From an uncultured Veillonella sp. (GTDB taxonomy: Bacteria; Bacillota; Negativicutes; Veillonellales; Veillonellaceae): a stretch of DNA of 7,484 nt. Shown here in pieces: positions 6,177-7,484 of this stretch (positions are counted from its first letter, which is position 1; the number at the start of each line of letters is the position of its first letter). The position numbers and the translations under genes were made by a program. The notes under the pieces are model-generated. The model was not told the origin of the DNA and did no database searches. It saw nothing but the letters and a program-made list of their open reading frames with translations. Location of the stretch: positions 1-7,484 of the forward strand of contig URPT01000081.1 in the NCBI GenBank assembly GCA_900549845.1, written 5' to 3'.

Positions 6177-6224
6177 AAAAAAAGCACTTGTCCCTATATA
6201 TAATTACATAGACGACAAGTGCTT
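6177..6224 (-). terminator. Rho-independent terminator/attenuator between efp and asp23
   Basis: On the coding strand a perfect 11-base inverted repeat, AAGCACTTGTC (6214-6224) and GACAAGTGCTT (6182-6192), is followed directly by a T-run (seven T in total, 6177-6183). Inside the 21-base loop a second stem can form: CTATGTA (6205-6211) with TATATAG (6194-6200), one pair being G-U, closed by an ATTA loop. The whole makes a long hairpin with a small internal loop. It would end transcripts coming from efp. There is no T-run on the other strand, so it works in one direction only. Because the asp23 ribosome binding site begins three bases after the T-run, it may act as an attenuator for the downstream operon. 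Confidence 0.85.
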
Positions 6225-6241
6225 ACAGTGCAAATGTTAGG

Positions 6242-6287
6242 ATATATGGGGAATAAGATTCCATGAAAAGATCTTGCCCCAATACAT
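6242..6287 (-). other. Imperfect RNA hairpin downstream of efp
   Basis: On the coding strand three short stems stack into one hairpin: ATGTA (6283-6287) with TATAT (6242-6246, one G-U pair), TGGGG (6277-6281) with CCCCA (6247-6251), and AAGAT (6271-6275) with ATCTT (6255-6259). Small bulges separate them and the loop is 11 bases. No T-run follows, so it is not a standard terminator. It could protect the efp 3' end or be part of a leader for the asp23 operon. No known riboswitch is recognised. Confidence 0.5.
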
Positions 6288-6298
6288 ATCAATACGTA

Positions 6299-6856
6299 TT
6301 AGGCACGTTCGATGTATTGACCTGTACGAGTATCAATACGAAGTACATCATCTACTTCAATGAAGAGAGGTACTTTTACAGTGTAGCCTGTTTCTAAAAC
6401 AGCTGGTTTGTTACCACCAGTAGCAGTATCACCACGGATACCAGGGTCTGTTTCAACTACTCGAAGTTCAACAGCTACAGGTAAATCGATACCGATTACG
6501 ATACCTTGGAAGAACATGATGGATACTTCCATATTTTCAAGAAGGAAGTTTTTAGCATCACCTAGTTGTTCAAGGTTAAGTTCAACTTGATCGTAAGTTT
6601 CGTTATCCATGAATGTGTAAGCGCCATCAGATTCGTATAAGTATTGCATACGACGACGGTCAACATGTGCTTTAGGAACTTTTTCACCAGCATTGAACGT
6701 ACGTTCTACTACAGAACCAGTTTGCAAATTTTTCATTTTAGTACGTACGAATGCAGCACCTTTACCTGGTTTAACGTGTTGGAAATCAACTACTTGCCAT
6801 ACATTACCGTCGATTTCAACGGTTACACCTGGACGAAAATCATTACTGGAAATCAT
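6299..6856 (-). CDS. efp: Elongation factor P
   Basis: EF-P binds ribosomes stalled on polyproline stretches and stimulates peptide bond formation. The 185-residue product has the standard three domains: an N-terminal KOW-like domain (1-64) starting MISSNDFRPGVTVEIDG, a central OB domain (about 66-127) and a C-terminal OB domain (about 128-185) with the family signature around VVETDPGIRGDTATGG (134-149) and ending GQYIERA. The tip of domain I reads PGKGAA with Lys32, the residue that is modified in many bacteria (beta-lysylation in enterobacteria, 5-aminopentanol in Bacillus); it is not the Arg form that EarP rhamnosylates. No modification enzyme is encoded in the window. The ATG (6854-6856) has a GAAGGAG site (6866-6872) overlapping the stop of the upstream aminopeptidase, so the two genes are probably co-transcribed, as in Bacillus (yqhT-efp). 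A terminator hairpin follows some 75 bases after the stop. Confidence 0.97.
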   Translation of the reverse strand: MISSNDFRPGVTVEIDGNVWQVVDFQHVKPGKGAAFVRTKMKNLQTGSVVERTFNAGEKVPKAHVDRRRMQYLYESDGAYTFMDNETYDQVELNLEQLGDAKNFLLENMEVSIMFFQGIVIGIDLPVAVELRVVETDPGIRGDTATGGNKPAVLETGYTVKVPLFIEVDDVLRIDTRTGQYIERA

Positions 6857-6871
6857 CTAACTCTTCTCCTT

Positions 6872-7484
6872 CTAAATACCTATTTCAATTAACTCTTTTG
6901 GACTATGTGTCAACACCTCATAGCCGTCAGATTTGACGATGACACTATCCTCTATTCTCAATCCGATAGTACCTGTAATATAAATACCAGGCTCTACCGT
7001 AATGATCATATTTTCTGTAAATACCGTATCGGATTTAGTATTCGCTACTGGTTCTTCGTGAATCTCAAGACCTACGCCATGACCAGTACCGTGATTAAAT
7101 TCCTTGGTATATCCATGTTCTTTGATATAATCACGACATACTGCATCGAGTTCTTTACCGGTAATACCAGCCCGAACAGCAGCTACGCCGCGTTTTTGTG
7201 CTTCTAAAACTATACTATACAGCTTTTTTTGTAATTCAGAGGCAGGACCCATTACAATAGTTCTAGTCATATCGGAATGGTAACCCTTATATACGGAGCC
7301 AAAGTCGAAGGTAACAAAATCACCTGCTTCAATGACCTTATCACTAGCTACACCATGAGGCATACTAGAACGGTTACCAGAAGCAACGATGGTTGCAAAG
7401 GAAGGCTCCTCTGATCCACGTTTTAACATTTCTGATTCTAATATAATGCGCGCTTCGTTTTCTGTCATCCCTACCTTTAGTTGT
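6872..7484 (-). CDS. M24-family Xaa-Pro aminopeptidase, C-terminal catalytic part (5' end cut)
   Basis: This is the pita-bread metallopeptidase domain of an aminopeptidase P-like (M24B) enzyme, which removes an N-terminal residue preceding proline from peptides in the cytosol. The frame is open to the window edge, reading QLKVG before the Met at 7466-7468; that Met falls inside the conserved family segment with GMTENEA, so it is internal, and roughly the first 150 residues (the creatinase N-domain) lie outside. Counting that Met as 1, the five dinuclear-metal ligands are all present: D55 and D66 (FDFGSVYKGYHSDMTRT), H130 (GTGHGVGLEIHE), E159 (VEPGIY) and E173 (RIEDS). Catalytic histidines H38 and H137 are also present. 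The stop TAG (6872-6874) lies 15 bases before efp. The product may be called PepP, PepQ or YqhT; the exact substrate range cannot be told from the fragment. Confidence 0.93.
   Translation of the reverse strand, partial: QLKVGMTENEARIILESEMLKRGSEEPSFATIVASGNRSSMPHGVASDKVIEAGDFVTFDFGSVYKGYHSDMTRTIVMGPASELQKKLYSIVLEAQKRGVAAVRAGITGKELDAVCRDYIKEHGYTKEFNHGTGHGVGLEIHEEPVANTKSDTVFTENMIITVEPGIYITGTIGLRIEDSVIVKSDGYEVLTHSPKELIEIGI

Noticed and set aside
6164..6187. GTG start at 6187 for the first asp23-like gene
   Set aside because: It falls in the 3' arm of the terminator stem and has no ribosome binding site, while AGAGG precedes the ATG at 6163.
6188..6298. Sigma-A promoter for the asp23 operon in the efp-asp23 gap
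   Set aside because: TTGATA near the efp stop has no fitting -10 box at 16-18 bases, and TATATA in the terminator loop has no -35 box at the right distance. I could not support a promoter, although one may exist.
7466..7468. Met at 7468 as the true start of the aminopeptidase
   Set aside because: The frame is open to the window edge, and the residues before it (QLKVG) continue the conserved family segment, so the gene begins outside.
1..7484. CRISPR arrays, tRNA or rRNA genes, insertion sequences, phage or defence genes
   Set aside because: I saw no spaced direct repeats, RNA gene signatures, transposase motifs or terminal inverted repeats; almost every base is in a recognised housekeeping gene.

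Overview
The window looks like ordinary chromosome of a low-GC member of the Firmicutes. The best guess is a Negativicute close to Veillonella. That placement rests on the AT-rich codon use, the gene order and the kind of TsaD-like paralogue present, and is an inference, since there is no rRNA or other marker to confirm it. All eleven genes lie on the minus strand, so transcription runs from position 7484 down to 1. Both ends cut through a gene: an M24 aminopeptidase at the right and NAD kinase at the left.

In transcription order the genes are: M24 Xaa-Pro aminopeptidase (partial), efp (elongation factor P), two tandem Asp23/Gls24-family genes, nusB, a divergent TsaD/Kae1-like gene, xseA, xseB, ispA-type prenyl diphosphate synthase, a divergent-PAP2 (DUF212/YuiD) membrane protein, tlyA rRNA methyltransferase and nadK (partial). 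This is a compact relative of the Bacillus arrangement yqhT-efp-(spoIIIA)-accBC-yqhY-nusB-folD-xseA-xseB-ispA-dxs-tlyA. Here spoIIIA and accBC are absent between efp and asp23, the TsaD-like gene sits where folD does, and the PAP2-like gene sits where dxs does. The order tlyA-nadK matches many clostridia.

The genes are very tightly packed. From the first asp23 gene to nadK every junction is an overlap or a gap of at most 28 bases, which suggests one long co-transcribed and partly translationally coupled unit. The only real intergenic region (6164-6298) holds two RNA hairpins on the coding strand. The second is a textbook intrinsic terminator whose U-run ends three bases before the ribosome binding site of the first asp23 gene, so transcripts of the downstream operon must pass through it or start inside it.

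The contents are mostly housekeeping: translation (EF-P, TlyA), transcription antitermination (NusB), DNA repair (exonuclease VII), isoprenoid supply (IspA), NADP synthesis (NadK) and peptide turnover. The parts least explained by known biology are the degenerate TsaD paralogue, the twin Asp23 proteins, the PAP2-like protein coupled to TlyA, a shortened XseA helical region, and the terminator/leader before asp23. I saw no CRISPR array, tRNA, rRNA, insertion sequence, phage gene or defence system.
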